Shown here in pieces: positions 1 through 13,000 of a DNA stretch of 64,000 bases (positions are counted from its first letter, which is position 1; each line of letters starts with the position of its first letter). Source of the stretch: Haliclystus octoradiatus (lineage: Eukaryota; Cnidaria; Staurozoa; Stauromedusae; Haliclystidae); contig OU744451.1 of assembly GCA_916610825.1 (NCBI GenBank), positions 10,290,989-10,354,988 of the forward strand. The letters run 5' to 3'. The position numbers and the translations under genes are program-made. A model generated the notes under the pieces. That model made no database searches. It was not told the DNA's origin and saw nothing but the letters and a program-made list of their open reading frames with translations.

Positions 1-534
1 AAAACATGAAAAGTTGTAGGCTACAAATCAAATCTTTGAAGCATGTTATGAATATTATCTGTGAGGTAAGGTCCAATAAAATATTTTTTCTTGCGGGATT
101 CCGATTTTTCTTCCAAACTTTCTTTGTTGAATTCATCATGTAAATGTTTTTACATCCTTTTATTATAGGGCTCTTGTCATAAACATACGATAGAAACTGA
201 ACAATTCTACTTCTCTGTCCAAGAAAATAGAGAAAATTATTTTCTTCTGATAAAAAAAGAATACAAGTTCTATTTCTTTCCCTTCCTTCTGTATTTGTGT
301 TAGCCTTCCAGGACTCTCATTACCAGAATGCTCCAGTTTGTCAAACCCTGCTGTGAGGTAAACAAAGTTTGCTTGCAAAATTTGAAGCACTTTAGTAAAA
401 CTTGTTTCAACTCTGTTTCATATACAATCAAGCTAGGTTAATACCCCCCTTTTTAATTTCCCACCTTACTTAATATCCCTACATAACTCACATAATATAC
501 ATATATATATTGCAAACAGTAAGATATTACACAC

Positions 535-3500
535 CGGATCATGATGAGCAAGGGATAGAGAAATGACGTTCTCACAAAGACTTGGTGTAGGTGTAAGGTT
601 ATGCAGTTGAAGGAATAATTCAACACAAGTTTTATGTTGCTGACAATTATCAATGTGGATGTCCTCCCATAAATTCTTAGCCAACATCTGAAAATAATTT
701 TTAGAAAAACAAAGCTAGTCCATATTGTGACAAATAATTAACAAACTTTGATTTTACTATATATTTTAAGCTGATAAATATTGTTTGCATTGATTTTTGG
801 AGACATTCACATGAGTTATACATTTCAGTTCGTTCTTCTGTGGGGGTATTCCATCTACAAAGACAATTTGATTGAAACGATTGTGATGATCCCATTGACT
901 GGTCATCAGACCAAAACAAAAAAGTATTACAAAGTGCAGTATATAATAATTAATAATACTAATATTTACATCGTCATTAAACTGATCACACTTAGTTGTA
1001 AATTAGGCATACAGGAGTGTGTTGCACAGCGTTGTTAAAAACACGCATATGATTAATAAAACAGAATTTTACACAAGTTATATTGATGTTTGGTCTTTTG
1101 TCTTATTTCGTCCTTCAAACTCTACAACAATACAATCTTACACAAAGTAATTAGGCCTACTATAAATCCTTATATTCATCATTACGGTTCTTCTTTAATT
1201 TACTGCTCTATTCAAGGGTGGTACAGTATTAAAGACCAAGAAGATAACTTCATAGTATAGTTTCATTACTTCCAACTTCATTACGCCCAAGCAAAAAATA
1301 ATTTGTATAACAATCTGCAATTCACTATTTTGAACAAACAAAGACACAAACATTTCTTGACTTGGCCAGTTTGATTTCTGTATGAGCAGCGGAAATGATG
1401 TTTGGCCTGAATAGAGAACTATAATATTAGCCAAAAACTCAGCTATAATCTAACCAGCTTACATGCAATTCGGATAAATGAAATCCCTGTTTCTCTGAAA
1501 AGTTGCTTCAGAACCCCATCAAGTATTTAATTACCATGAATTAATCACTTTGCAGTCAATTCATTGTTAAAAAGTTCAGGATTAGTGCAAATTTGGATAA
1601 ATACAATTTGATTTGCATTTCAGCGGGTAACACTGTAAAAGAATATGGATATATCAACAAATATAATATCCTCACTTCATAGATTGGTGCTTCTTCAATC
1701 TGCCTTAGGCTATCCATAGATATCAATGGAACAATATTGGATTGGGTCTCTTGTTGCACCATTTTAGAACTATGTGAGAAAACTGACAGTGAAACATTTA
1801 ATAAATCCAGTATTGTTCTGATTGCGCATGTTCTAATATCAAAGTCATAGAACTGACAACAGCAAAGTAAAAGGGATTGAAGCCACGCAGGAAGATGATA
1901 CATTCCATTTCCTCCTAAAAAGGTAATACATAAAAACAATTATCATAGCATCAGAGAACAATATAGCAGTCGGCTAATTTTGTCTTTCTAGCCTACCAGC
2001 AATTTTGTTTTAATTTTTCTTTCTATTTACATACTTGATATTATTTCTTGGCAATAATAATATTCCTCTTCAAAAGTTGTATCATATAGCATGATAACCT
2101 TGTACTGCTTCTTCAAATTATAATGTTATAAAGAGAAATTATATTGAAAGTTGTTTGCATCCAGTTTGGATTCTCCACACAAAATATCAGCAATAAAAAT
2201 GTCAGATCAAACTTGAAAAATGATATTGTTTTCTGCATAACATAATGGTCAAAATGAACATAAGTTGGATAATCAAGCACATTAAGAGTCCAACTTGACC
2301 AAACTGACAACAGCAGAGAAGGTAGCAATCGACATTGAATACACTGCAAAGAAGGTTTAAGATTAAACAACTCATACCTTGTTCTGATTGTTCGTTGGCA
2401 AAGCTGACATGATTACCAATCGGAAAACAAGATAATTCAAGTAAAAATTTACAAAAAAGTCCAAAAGTTTCAGCACATATAGTGTAATCATCTGATGCAG
2501 CATGTTTAGAATGTCCATCGGCTGACGTCGACCATGTGGAATCAATTTTTTGCTTCACTATAGCCTCTATCATCCCATTAAACCCTGTACCTTTGCGAAA
2601 TGTTGTATAACATGCTAACGGCTGTGAGTCTGATGCGTAAGCTTTGTTTAATACAGCAAATACACGCTGTTCTATGAACTCAACAAATAATAGCTTTGAT
2701 CCTTCAATACATTGCATTAATGGTGATACTTCCTTTGTAGACAATGTTACATCGCCATCTTCATAACCATCACCATCAGCTGTCCACGTTTCATTTGGAG
2801 GTAAAATTAGAGTTTGTTCTGCCCCAGGAGATACAGGGGCACCTTCCTCTAATTTCCCCGCATCGTATGTCCTAGAGGTAGATCGTGAAAATGCTGGACG
2901 TACAGCAGGTGATAATTTTGATAAAAGATTTGACAGTAGAGATATCCCAGCTTTGACTTCAGTTAATGATAAAGTATCAATTTGTAAAGTTAGGAATTCA
3001 ATTATTCCATTTAATAATAGTGGCCAGTGATCTGATTGAACCTCAACTGTTGCTTCCTGGGGGAATAAAAGAACATCAAATGTTATAATATCACTAATTC
3101 AGTGACAACTTATACAAGACCGATTCGTTAGGGGCAGGAATCAATTTGTTAGGGGCAGGGTTAGGGGTTATTCTTTTACAACCAACCTAGTCCAAAGTTT
3201 CAATGATTAGTCAACCAATTTCAATAGACTTCACAAAAGTGATAGAAATATGTATGTGGCTTTATATACTTATTTTGCCAACCGTTGAATTAATTGAAAG
3301 ATTTTTATAATATTTAGTGGCTTTTCAATTGTTATCAATTAGGAAGAAAATATATGAAATTGTGGCATAGAACATCAGAGCAAACAATTGTGTTTCATAT
3401 AAATCTCTCTTATACTACATGATTTACTGCTTCAAACTGGTTAAATGAAAGTCCAATAAAGATAGCGAATGACAACTTACCAGAGCAACGATGTCTAATA

Positions 3501-6500
3501 GAAATCCAATAATTTGAAATACTTCAAGATATTTTGGTTTCTTAAATTCATTACTATTTCCTTGCTTCCATAAAATACTAATTGACTGTGATTTAGCTGA
3601 CATATTATCATCCGTTGAACTTGCTTTTGTTGTGTGATAATTCATAAACAATACTCTCTCCAAATAATTCCAAATAAAGGATGGTTCAAATGCATTAAAT
3701 AGAAGGTTGGCTGTTTTGATGAGTTCATCACAATCCTTTCCAGTAATACTAGAATGTCTTATTGTATGACTACATCGTATATACAAACAACGAAATAATT
3801 CAATTAAAATGTCTTCTAAAATCACGGATCCAACTTCTGGTTTATCAAGTAAACTGATTAGAATTCGAAACGGCTTTAAAGAATCAGACTTGACTTTCAC
3901 ATTAGAAAAAGTGGTTTTTTTATTACTAGTTATAACCGATGCATCCTTGAATAAATTTGCCATTGCCGTGACAACAACAAGTCTTGAATATTTCTCAAAA
4001 TATTCATCAGGTGTTGTTATTGTTGTTGCTGCTATTTCATTTGTTTCAGAATCATTAGTATTTGGAATCGGTTTTGTGATCCCTTCATTATTAACATGTA
4101 GTACCCATTGATAGAATCTTCTATTTAATGACATATCACGTCTTAGTACAACAGATATGGCATATTGCATTATGAATATCAATTGTGATTTTCCAAGTTC
4201 AGTTGAATGTAAGGGAAATACCGCTAGTAGAAAATCTAAAGTTGTTCTTTGAGCTAATACATTTTGATCATCCAAACCAGAGCATATTGCATTGACCTAC
4301 ATAGAAACAAAAAAACACAATGCTAAACAACTAAACACAATCATCTTTAAATCATGATTGAATCGTTCTAGGCCTGTTTTTGATATTGATCAGCTCTGTG
4401 TATGTATTCTAAAAATTATACAAAAAAGCAAAAAATATATTTCTGTCTATTTAAAACAGTCTATTCAATTGTTACAAACCTTTGATCTCATTGGCCTACA
4501 GTCAAACATGTATATAACCGCCAGCACTGGGAGGTAGATCAATTGACCTTTATATACAGGGTTGATTCAATAGAAAATACTATTCTAGACATTGCAATAG
4601 TGACCTCTATAGACAGGTGGCTGTTATAACAGGTTTTACTGTATTTAAATTCCCCTAATTGAAGTATGTTTAACTTGCTATGACAAAACAGCAGTTTGTA
4701 ATCTTTCAAACTGGAATGATTGCGATATATGATCTATTTAGGTGAGAAAAAATCATGTGTACAGTGTGTTTTTTCGAATTTAGAAAGCACACTTTTACTT
4801 CAAAAAAATTTAAATTCAGTTCTCCACACAAATAAAAAGAAACACGGCAAAGATTTAATGATCTCAAAAGATTAGATGTTTTGTAAACGTCTGTCATGCT
4901 GTTTTACAAGGTTGCCTACTAAGTATTTGTATTATTATATTACCGTGTATAATTGGTAGGAACACCATCAAGTTGACATTGACTCAATAACAAATTAATA
5001 TAGAGATAGGATTTGGTTGGATCATACACATACGCTTACCAGAAGACTGCAATTGTTCCCCATGAATGATATAGTATCAATCTTTCTTGTTTTCTTATTA
5101 AGAAAGTCTAGACCAAACATCATACTTGGTAATCGAGCAGATGAAGAAAACAATGCACAATTCCACAAAGCAGAGAAGAAAGATTGAGGATCTGATGCAT
5201 AGCAGATGTCCTCAAGCAGCTTACAAGTCCTAGAATGAAATATAATATTATCACAAATATAATAAAATCCTGAATACAACTGAGGTCGGTTAATATCCTG
5301 TTGTAAATTCCCACTTGGCTACATACTGACCCTATAATTGATTTCTATTATCCATTCTCCATACAAACCTGTGTATTTCTACTTCACTTGATACCCCCAC
5401 CAGAGTGAGGCATTAGGCAAGTTCCACTGGATCTGAAGTTTATGGATTTTTTAGGACAGTTTCATTCCTTACTCTCTGATATGTCTTGTTAAATTTCCTC
5501 TGGCAGATAAATATTATACTCACAGATCACACTATGAGTAATACAGAAATCATTGGTAACTTTTATTTCTAAATCCACTGAACTTTCATTGAGATGTGTA
5601 CTCAATTAATATCAGTGTGAAAAATGCTTTTGATATGGAGATATGAAATGCTCATTAGAGAACTCTCACAAATTAGGGATCAATAGCCTACTACATACAC
5701 AAAATTTAATTTCTCAACTTGATATATTAAAAACAAAATGCGGGAAGTTGAGATAACAATAATGACGAGCTTAACTCTTTGCTCGAAATCATAACTATGA
5801 CAGTATCCTCATAGATTTTTTAACAATCAGAGTAGACTGAAAGCTTTCAATACAAATGCCAATAGCTCTGTCATTTCTCATCTAATCAGCATCAAACCTT
5901 GCATCAACCAATTCATTCAAATTAAGGCATAGGCCTACTATAGGTTGATCCTAATGCCGTACACTGTTTCATTCTCATTGAAACTTTCTTACATATTATG
6001 ATGTTTCAAAATTAGCAATACATTTAGAATATATCAACGTAATTTTACAAAAGCAATTTGAATCATAATCTTACCTTTCTGTATGCTCTGAAACTTCTTC
6101 GATCCCTGGTAGAAGCCCCATGATAAAGCCTTGCAAGCATGGTATCAGTTTCTTACCAAGCGGTAAAAAGAATGTTTCGTAAATGGATAGCAGCACAGGT
6201 TTAACAGGCATTGCAGCATGCCCAAATAAGGGAAATAATGCAGTTCCATAAATGAAAAGATCTTCGGACAAGCCAGCAGCACCAATTTGATTAAATATTA
6301 ACCCAAATGTATCCATTGCTTTCAAATGGACACCACTTGGTAAAGCAGGATGAAGACATTGTGCCAAGCGTTTACCAACAAGTAGCTTTCTTGGTATCAC
6401 TGGAAAATTTGGATATGCTTGGATAGTCTATACACACAAAAAAATGTATGTAGAACAATCAGACATTGCTAGATCTTCAAGACTGTCTGAAATAATACAT

Positions 6501-8054
6501 TACTTTTGTCATACATGCTGCTCAATACGACAATTAAGTGAATTGATTGTGTGTTGAGGGAAGCTTAAGGAGGGAGGGAAATAATGAAACATAGTTTATC
6601 ATGCTTTTTTTTAATACCTATTGAGAGGCTATTATCCCAACATATTGTTGCGACCTAATGACTCGAGCTCCACCCTATTTTCTTGGAGTTCCAATGCATC
6701 GTTTTCTAAGGAATTGCCAGTGTTTGATTAGATTTAGATTAGATTTAGATTGATTAGATTAGACTTTTAGGTAGTAACGTAGGTAATATGAAGGTAGGTT
6801 TCAAACGGTGTTGCTTTTCCTATTGTCTATCAATCTACTTATTATTTTTTCAACACAAATGTGAGAAAATGGGCTGAAGGAAACTGTACAGGAAGCGGGG
6901 TAGATGATTGTAAATTGCATAACTTGTCCAACGTTTCAATTAATGGAAGCTTATTGCTCATTGAGTGAGATCTGGTTAGATACTTGACTGATCTATAAGT
7001 CCCACTTTGATATGCCGCAATTAAACGAGTTGTAAGCGGGACTTCATTATACCTCACGTACAGCGTTGTGACCTCACGTACAGCGTTGTGCAGAATCCTA
7101 CACAACAGCAATTTGTTTGATGTCATTATTCTGGCAAATTTTTATGCATTTGATGTACGGGGAAAGACGGGGTCCAACAGTGAAGATGCAACATGCAAGC
7201 CAAAAAAAAATTAATTAAATCCATATGGAAACTTATGGTTAATCAAGTAGATTAACAGATACATGTAGAAAGTTACAAAACTTAATTCAACATCATCATT
7301 CATAAAATACCAAATTTATCTGTAAATATTTTCACTCTGATTGCTATTGTGTCATTGTGATTGTGAATGCTTTGGGATTACAATGGCTTACAACTTGTCA
7401 AATTGCAGCATATTAAATAGGGACTTATCGATCAGTCAAGGAGTCAGCCTAAGTAGCCTTTTTAAAGCCTCTTTGTTATCAAAATGCTCGAGTAGGCATG
7501 TTGGCAGTGTATGTTTAACTACTCAGCAGTAAAACTAAATTTTTAAAATGGACATAAGATGCAAACGTCAAATCAGACACACATTATCCTAAGCTAGGCA
7601 CAAACCCTATTTTTCATTACGATACTGCACAGGGAATACATTCTCTGTACAACATTTTAAAAATTGTTATTAAATTATGTAAAAAGCAGAGTCTCGCTCA
7701 AAGCCTGGATTCCCAAGCTCTCTGCAAACTAAGAATTGTATGCCAAGCCATACAAATTGGGGCAGATCCATCTATTAGGTTTTGGACAAGAAAAATTATT
7801 AAGAAGTGCTCGTTTATGGTTCAAGACATAAAGGCGAAAATATTAGATAGGCTAGGCCAAGCTCGAGCATTGCAGATATTTACTCTATATCTATAAGCCA
7901 AGTATCCGGGCCAACCTACCTTATTGAGTTTTGCTAGACATGATATTAAATCAGCCCATTCACTAGAATATTCAAAATTTTTAAGTGACTTCTCAATGGC
8001 AATAACAAAATATTTGAATTTTGGTTCATTACTGTAATTCACATCTGTATCCAT
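535..8054 (-). CDS. DOP1: DOP1/DOPEY homolog, N-terminal exons (continues beyond left edge)
   Basis: DOP1 proteins act in Golgi/endosome membrane traffic with MON2. Seven minus-strand exons read in frame: 8054-7920, 6427-6075, 5229-5040, 4296-3481, 3056-2378, 1914-1676 and 687-535, all with GT donors and AG acceptors and matching phases. Exon 1 starts MDTDVNY and contains KNFEYSSEWADLI, a signature of the DOP1 N-terminal domain. Exon 2 carries GKRLAQCLHPALPSGVHLKA, exon 4 VVLRRDMSLNRRFY, exon 6 PAWLQSLLLCCCQ and exon 7 HKTCVELFLQLH, all close to vertebrate DOP1. The ATG at 8054 is chosen because a stop (TAA at 8099-8097) closes the frame upstream and vertebrate DOP1 starts at the same place. 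The last donor, at 534, is less certain, and I could not place the next exon within 1-530. The long C-terminal part lies outside the window. Confidence 0.93.
4498..4642. mobile_element. Small TA-flanked inverted-repeat element (MITE) in DOP1 intron
   Basis: The stretch begins ACAGTCAAACATGTATATAAC and ends in the approximate reverse complement (GTTATAACAGGTTTTACTGT), so about 25 bp at each end pair. TA dinucleotides flank both ends, as expected of Tc1/mariner-type MITEs. No coding capacity. A related-looking sequence (ACAGTCAGGTTTGTCAG) occurs near 20095. Confidence 0.6.
7051..7090. repeat. Exact 20-bp tandem duplication
   Basis: The 20-mer ACCTCACGTACAGCGTTGTG occurs twice back to back inside DOP1 intron 1. 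No function is evident. Confidence 0.9.
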
Positions 8055-10029
8055 TAGCCTGAACTCCTTATATTCATTTGATTTCACCAAGACAACTTAA
8101 TAACAAGAGCGTTGATTCATTATCATGCCCTGGAAATCACCAACAACTAATGCTCTTAAAGTTACGAATAGAGCAGGAAAGACTGAAACTTAACCCTTCC
8201 AAGCATAGAATGAGACAATAAATCAGTCCAGTATAGATAAATTGAACTATCTTAAGACGAAATCTCCACAATCCGTTTTAAAAAGTAAACTTTTTGCTGA
8301 GCAACGCAAACGATGAGCCATTATTTTGTCATCTTTCGACTTTGTGAACAGCGGAAAATTTGACCTCGTATTTGGACAGTAAAACGAGGCAAAATTTTCC
8401 CGCAAAGTTTCAAATACTTTAAAATGTATCATTTTCAACTATATACGTTTTTTGTTTATACGAAGACAGTTTATAAGAACACTGAAGCTCGAATTGCTAA
8501 AATTTTAAGGTGCACATGACACGAAAAAATTTTTATTCTGATGAAGAATGTGACATTGATTTCTTAGTTTGAACGCGTATAAGCGTAATTTGCAAAGATA
8601 TTTAATCTTGAATTGAATAATCTCAAAATATTGAATCTACTCTATTTTTGATCAGTCACTTTTTCCAAACTCAGAACGATAATAAGAATGACAAGAGGAT
8701 TTACTATAGGAAAAAGGACAATTGAGAACTTTACTTTAAAAAATGGTATCTCCATTCAAGCGGAATTATAGGTTTCTAACCGCTGGCCGCGGAGGATGAT
8801 TGGCACATTTTTGACAGAAAAAAGTAAATCCAACAACTAAAAACCCTTACATTTCATGTATTTCTTAATAAATTATATTTATTTGAAGCAGAAAAGGTGT
8901 CCTAGCTAGAGTTGTGGGCATAGCTGGTTTAGACAGACGTTAGAAACTTTTGATCTCTCGCGAAAGGAGATACGATTTTTTATAATTCTGACTTCATATT
9001 TTTCCTATAGTAAAGCCTTCTTGTCATTCCGGCTGACGTTTCGAGTTTGAAAAACAGTGAATTATCATAAATAGGGTAGATTCAACATTAAATATCTCCA
9101 CTTATATGCGCTCAAACTAAGAAATCATTGTCACCATACTTCATCATAGTTTCAGCTACCCGAATCTGAATTAAAAAATTTTCCGTGTAAAGTGCACCTT
9201 AAGAACAAATTATAACATCTTGAGGCTCCTTTTTTCAGATTATTTTTAGAATTAAAAAATTTTAAATTATCAACACAAAACAATAATAAAACCTCAACAA
9301 TAAATAAATGCTGCTGTATAAATACTTTATGTGACATGTCAATCATATCCAACATACATGCCAAGTTTATAACATAATTGTAACTAATGCTGTACTGTAT
9401 ATCATATAATGACCAGTTTGTATAGCGTACAGTATAAATGTATGATATATCATAGCAATATCATTTCCACGCCATTATCGATGTCAGCTTCGCTTATATA
9501 GTCGGAAGTATCGTTACTGTGTAATATACCAAATTCTGTTTAATATACTGTACTGTTAAAATACTGTGTAATATACCAAGAATAGGTTTAGAACAGTTCA
9601 AGTCTCAAATCATGAAAAAATAGCCTCAACCAAAATTTATTGGTTCTTTCAAAACAAAGTGTATGGTTCCGTAAATATTTATCCGTCAAATCGTTGGCGT
9701 CAAATCGTCGTTGTCAAATACTCGAACATAAGTCAAAGAAGAACAATATAGAAAGCCATAAAATTGCTGTACACATGCACTGCCATCACTGTCGAAGGTT
9801 CCATATTTTGTCAAAGTTGGTTGTGGGATTGCCCCAATGATCTTATTGGATACGGGGACGTATAAAATGCTTGAAAATGACTGGAATGAAAAATTTCTAC
9901 TTTGCGACATAGTACACTATGATCTTAAGGTTCTGGCGGGGATCTGGTTCGGACCCTTCCCTTCACGCTTGTTAACGAGCTCTAAGACGATAATTATTTA
10001 TAAAATAACAATTAAGTTGTCCATATTTA
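8055..10029. other. Spacer between DOP1 start and ENO4 stop
   Basis: This nearly 2-kb stretch holds the DOP1 upstream region and the ENO4 3' region. About 700 bp is the foldback element at 8505-9202. I see no convincing exon in the rest, and the short plus-strand frames near 9640-10120 lack splice or family support. Confidence 0.6.
8505..9202. mobile_element. Foldback DNA element with TTAA ends
   Basis: The ends read TTAAGGTGCAC and GTGCACCTTAA. About 200 bp at each end are diverged inverted copies: 8505-8710 pairs with 8990-9202, including GATTTCTTAGTTTGA against its complement and TTTACTATAGGAAAA against TTTTCCTATAGTAAA. The central part has no long frame. The TTAA at both ends suggests a piggyBac-type target duplication, but the TIR sequence itself is not diagnostic. 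It lies about 450-1,150 bp upstream of the DOP1 start codon. Confidence 0.65.
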
Positions 10030-13000
10030 TTAAGAATTATCTCCATCTCCGTCATTCGTACATTCTTCAGTATTTAACATTTCTGGGAATTCTAGTAACA
10101 TTCTATCATTTAGTTTGTTAAGCGAGATGAGTTCTTCTTCTATTGTGATCATGTCATTTAGAATTGAATTGCTTTCTTCGTGGACCATTGGACCAACTTT
10201 TATGAACTCCAAAGAAAGGGCTATAGCCTGAAACAAAAACGACAAATGATTTTAGAATGTTCTACTTTTTTATATATAAAAGTAACGTATATTTCGTAAC
10301 CTAGGTAATTCATGATCTGGTTAAGAAATATATATTTATAAGAAGTGATATATAAGAAATAACTTAATTAATACAAGAGAAAATCAAATGCATTTGATAA
10401 TGAATTATTTGATAATGTATCTATATATCGTTTGAAATATTATGCTCAAATGGGAAAATTACCAAAGTCATTTGCAAAGTATACGCAAAATGCAATAAAA
10501 TATTTAAATGTATAGATATATGGTACAGACAATAATATTATGCATTGCACTCATTTGAGATTGTTTACAAATTATTCTGCAACCAGCATTATATGATTCT
10601 AATCAAAAATATCAGGTTAACTAGAGCAGTAAATTCACAATGACAGAAACCAAAAACATATTTTATCTTCGGGAAAAGTTTTGTTCAAAATAGTACATCA
10701 TCGAGCATAATGTAAGCCAGGGCAAGAATAGTACTATGATACAGTTATCATTGAAATGTGATGCTATTATGACGATTAGAATAAAGCGTACATGTAATCA
10801 GTATACTAACCAAATGTAGAACATCTGATGTGCCAGGATATTGAAAAGATCTTTCCTGAATAATCAATGCTTTGGCAGCTTCTGAAAGATATGAAAATTT
10901 ACTTGACAAACGGAGATCATTATCCATCCACCGACATTATAGTTGATAAACCATTTCATTTGACTATAGTAGTAATGCTATAATACTTATCGAAAAGAAA
11001 ATTAGAAACGTTTCGATTTCTAAAATGTGTCATCGATGCTCTCCAGCCTATATATCTTTGTCAGCTTTCAATTTCTCACTAACAATATTAGATATTTGTA
11101 TTGCCGTAGCGTTTTGTGACTTAATATACACACTCTTATTGCAGTAGTCCTAATATTCAGCTCAATTTTGGTCTGATGCTGTAACACATATAAAGATAGC
11201 TAAAAGGGGACCATAAAATCAAAATTTCATGATTGGTTGATTAAGTGGAACATAATTATTAGAGTATTATACTGCAGTATATAATAAACAAGCCAGCATA
11301 TCCATGATACATACAATAATATCAATAGCTCTAATATATTATATGTTGTGTGTATGGCATTGACGCTGACCTTGTAAATGTCTGATTTCATAACAAGCAT
11401 CGCTAATTGACAATGACGCATTTGGTACAGACAAACAAAAACATCCATTCTCATCACCATATGGTCGGTCTTCTACTTTTCTATTTTCATTTGGTATGTC
11501 ATTTTGACGAGAGGGATTATCTTTATTTTGGAAGACGTAACACTTTCCACTTAATTGGCATCTCAGTGAATTCAGATTTTCTTCATCCTGAATGCAGAAT
11601 TCAATTAATATAATTTATACATAACACATAACAGCATAGGTATATAGTAATTCAAACCGTCTGTCCATTTTTGGGAGCACTGTTCCCCGTGAAGACTTTA
11701 TATATTACGCAGGCTATGTAGTCACAATGTCTCCTAATAAACAAGCACTTGTGCTTACGGAGTAATTGCCATATGGATTAAGTCTGAAAAAAGTGTTTAA
11801 TATTAGATGTTTAGAGAAAAGTATTGGGTTTCTCAAGTATTCATGTACTGAATCAACATATACGTATGAACCTGTGGAACACTGGAATTACGACAATTAT
11901 CATAACGTATATAGCGGACCACATGTCGGTTGGCGTTTATCATCAAAATCAAAATGATGTTTATAAGACATTATATAACATACCTTGGAAGATAAAGGAT
12001 CAATTATTGCCACGATGTTATACTTTTCTTGAATCTCCACTAACATTGAAATCATATCAGTGGCAGATCTTTGCATACCAGTACATATTTCATATGTCTC
12101 TTTATCCTGTTGTAAAGAACGAATTCAATCATTTTGCAGACAACCAGACATTTTATTCAGATACAATATTATCATTGGTCCTATGCAAGATACAGCACTG
12201 TAGCATTACTATTGCTTTCATACGTATAACAAACTATGCGCATAGGTTGGAATACAGCCTCTTGAAGATGTTACTCTTACGCCTCTGAAGGGAAGTCGAG
12301 TTTATGAATATTGAATTTTGAATAATAGTAAAAGCAATACCGAAGATGCTCGCTATCAATATGAAAGTTCGATTCTTAGATTTATCTAAACAGCGAGTTT
12401 ATGTACACATTATTAATTTTAGTTTCTAATCCCTTAATTGTCTATGATTGTGTAAGCGTATAATTAGATGTTGATTCTATAAAAGGTTGACATAGAAAGA
12501 GGGCGATTACAAATTACAGTGATTATCTACATGTAGAGAAAGACTGATACAAACGAAAAGTTACAACATAATAAAAACAACTGAAAATTTTGAATAGGAT
12601 CGCTGGCTCTAATGTGAAACGACATAGACAGGAGGATCACATGGAAATAATAATTTGATTTTAGTTTGTAATTAGTATTTACTCGTTATGTACCGCATAC
12701 TTGATCATAAAAATCCGATGATGCAATATTAAGAATCAAGCCAAATGAGATCGAATGATCTTGTTTCAATGTATCAAGTAATGGTTGGACGATTTCAAAG
12801 ATTGATTCTATTTTGTCTAATCCGATAGGAGTAAAGATGCCTTTTTCGTCACAAACGCAACCGTTTACCTGATAAGAAATGAAAAATATACATTATAGCA
12901 ATAACACTGGGTATTGTTGAATGAACATTGTATCACGCAGAAGTAGATGAGCAGCAAATTCCATTTCGTTATTGCGGTTTACTCCCATGAGATTGAAAAT

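Noticed and set aside
61-370. Further DOP1 exons near TTACCTCACAG acceptors at about 71 and 350
   Set aside because: Acceptor-like sites exist, but the translations do not match DOP1 well enough to call exons.
3809-4111. 100-codon plus-strand frame
   Set aside because: It lies antisense to DOP1 exon 4, which has strong family support; no independent evidence.
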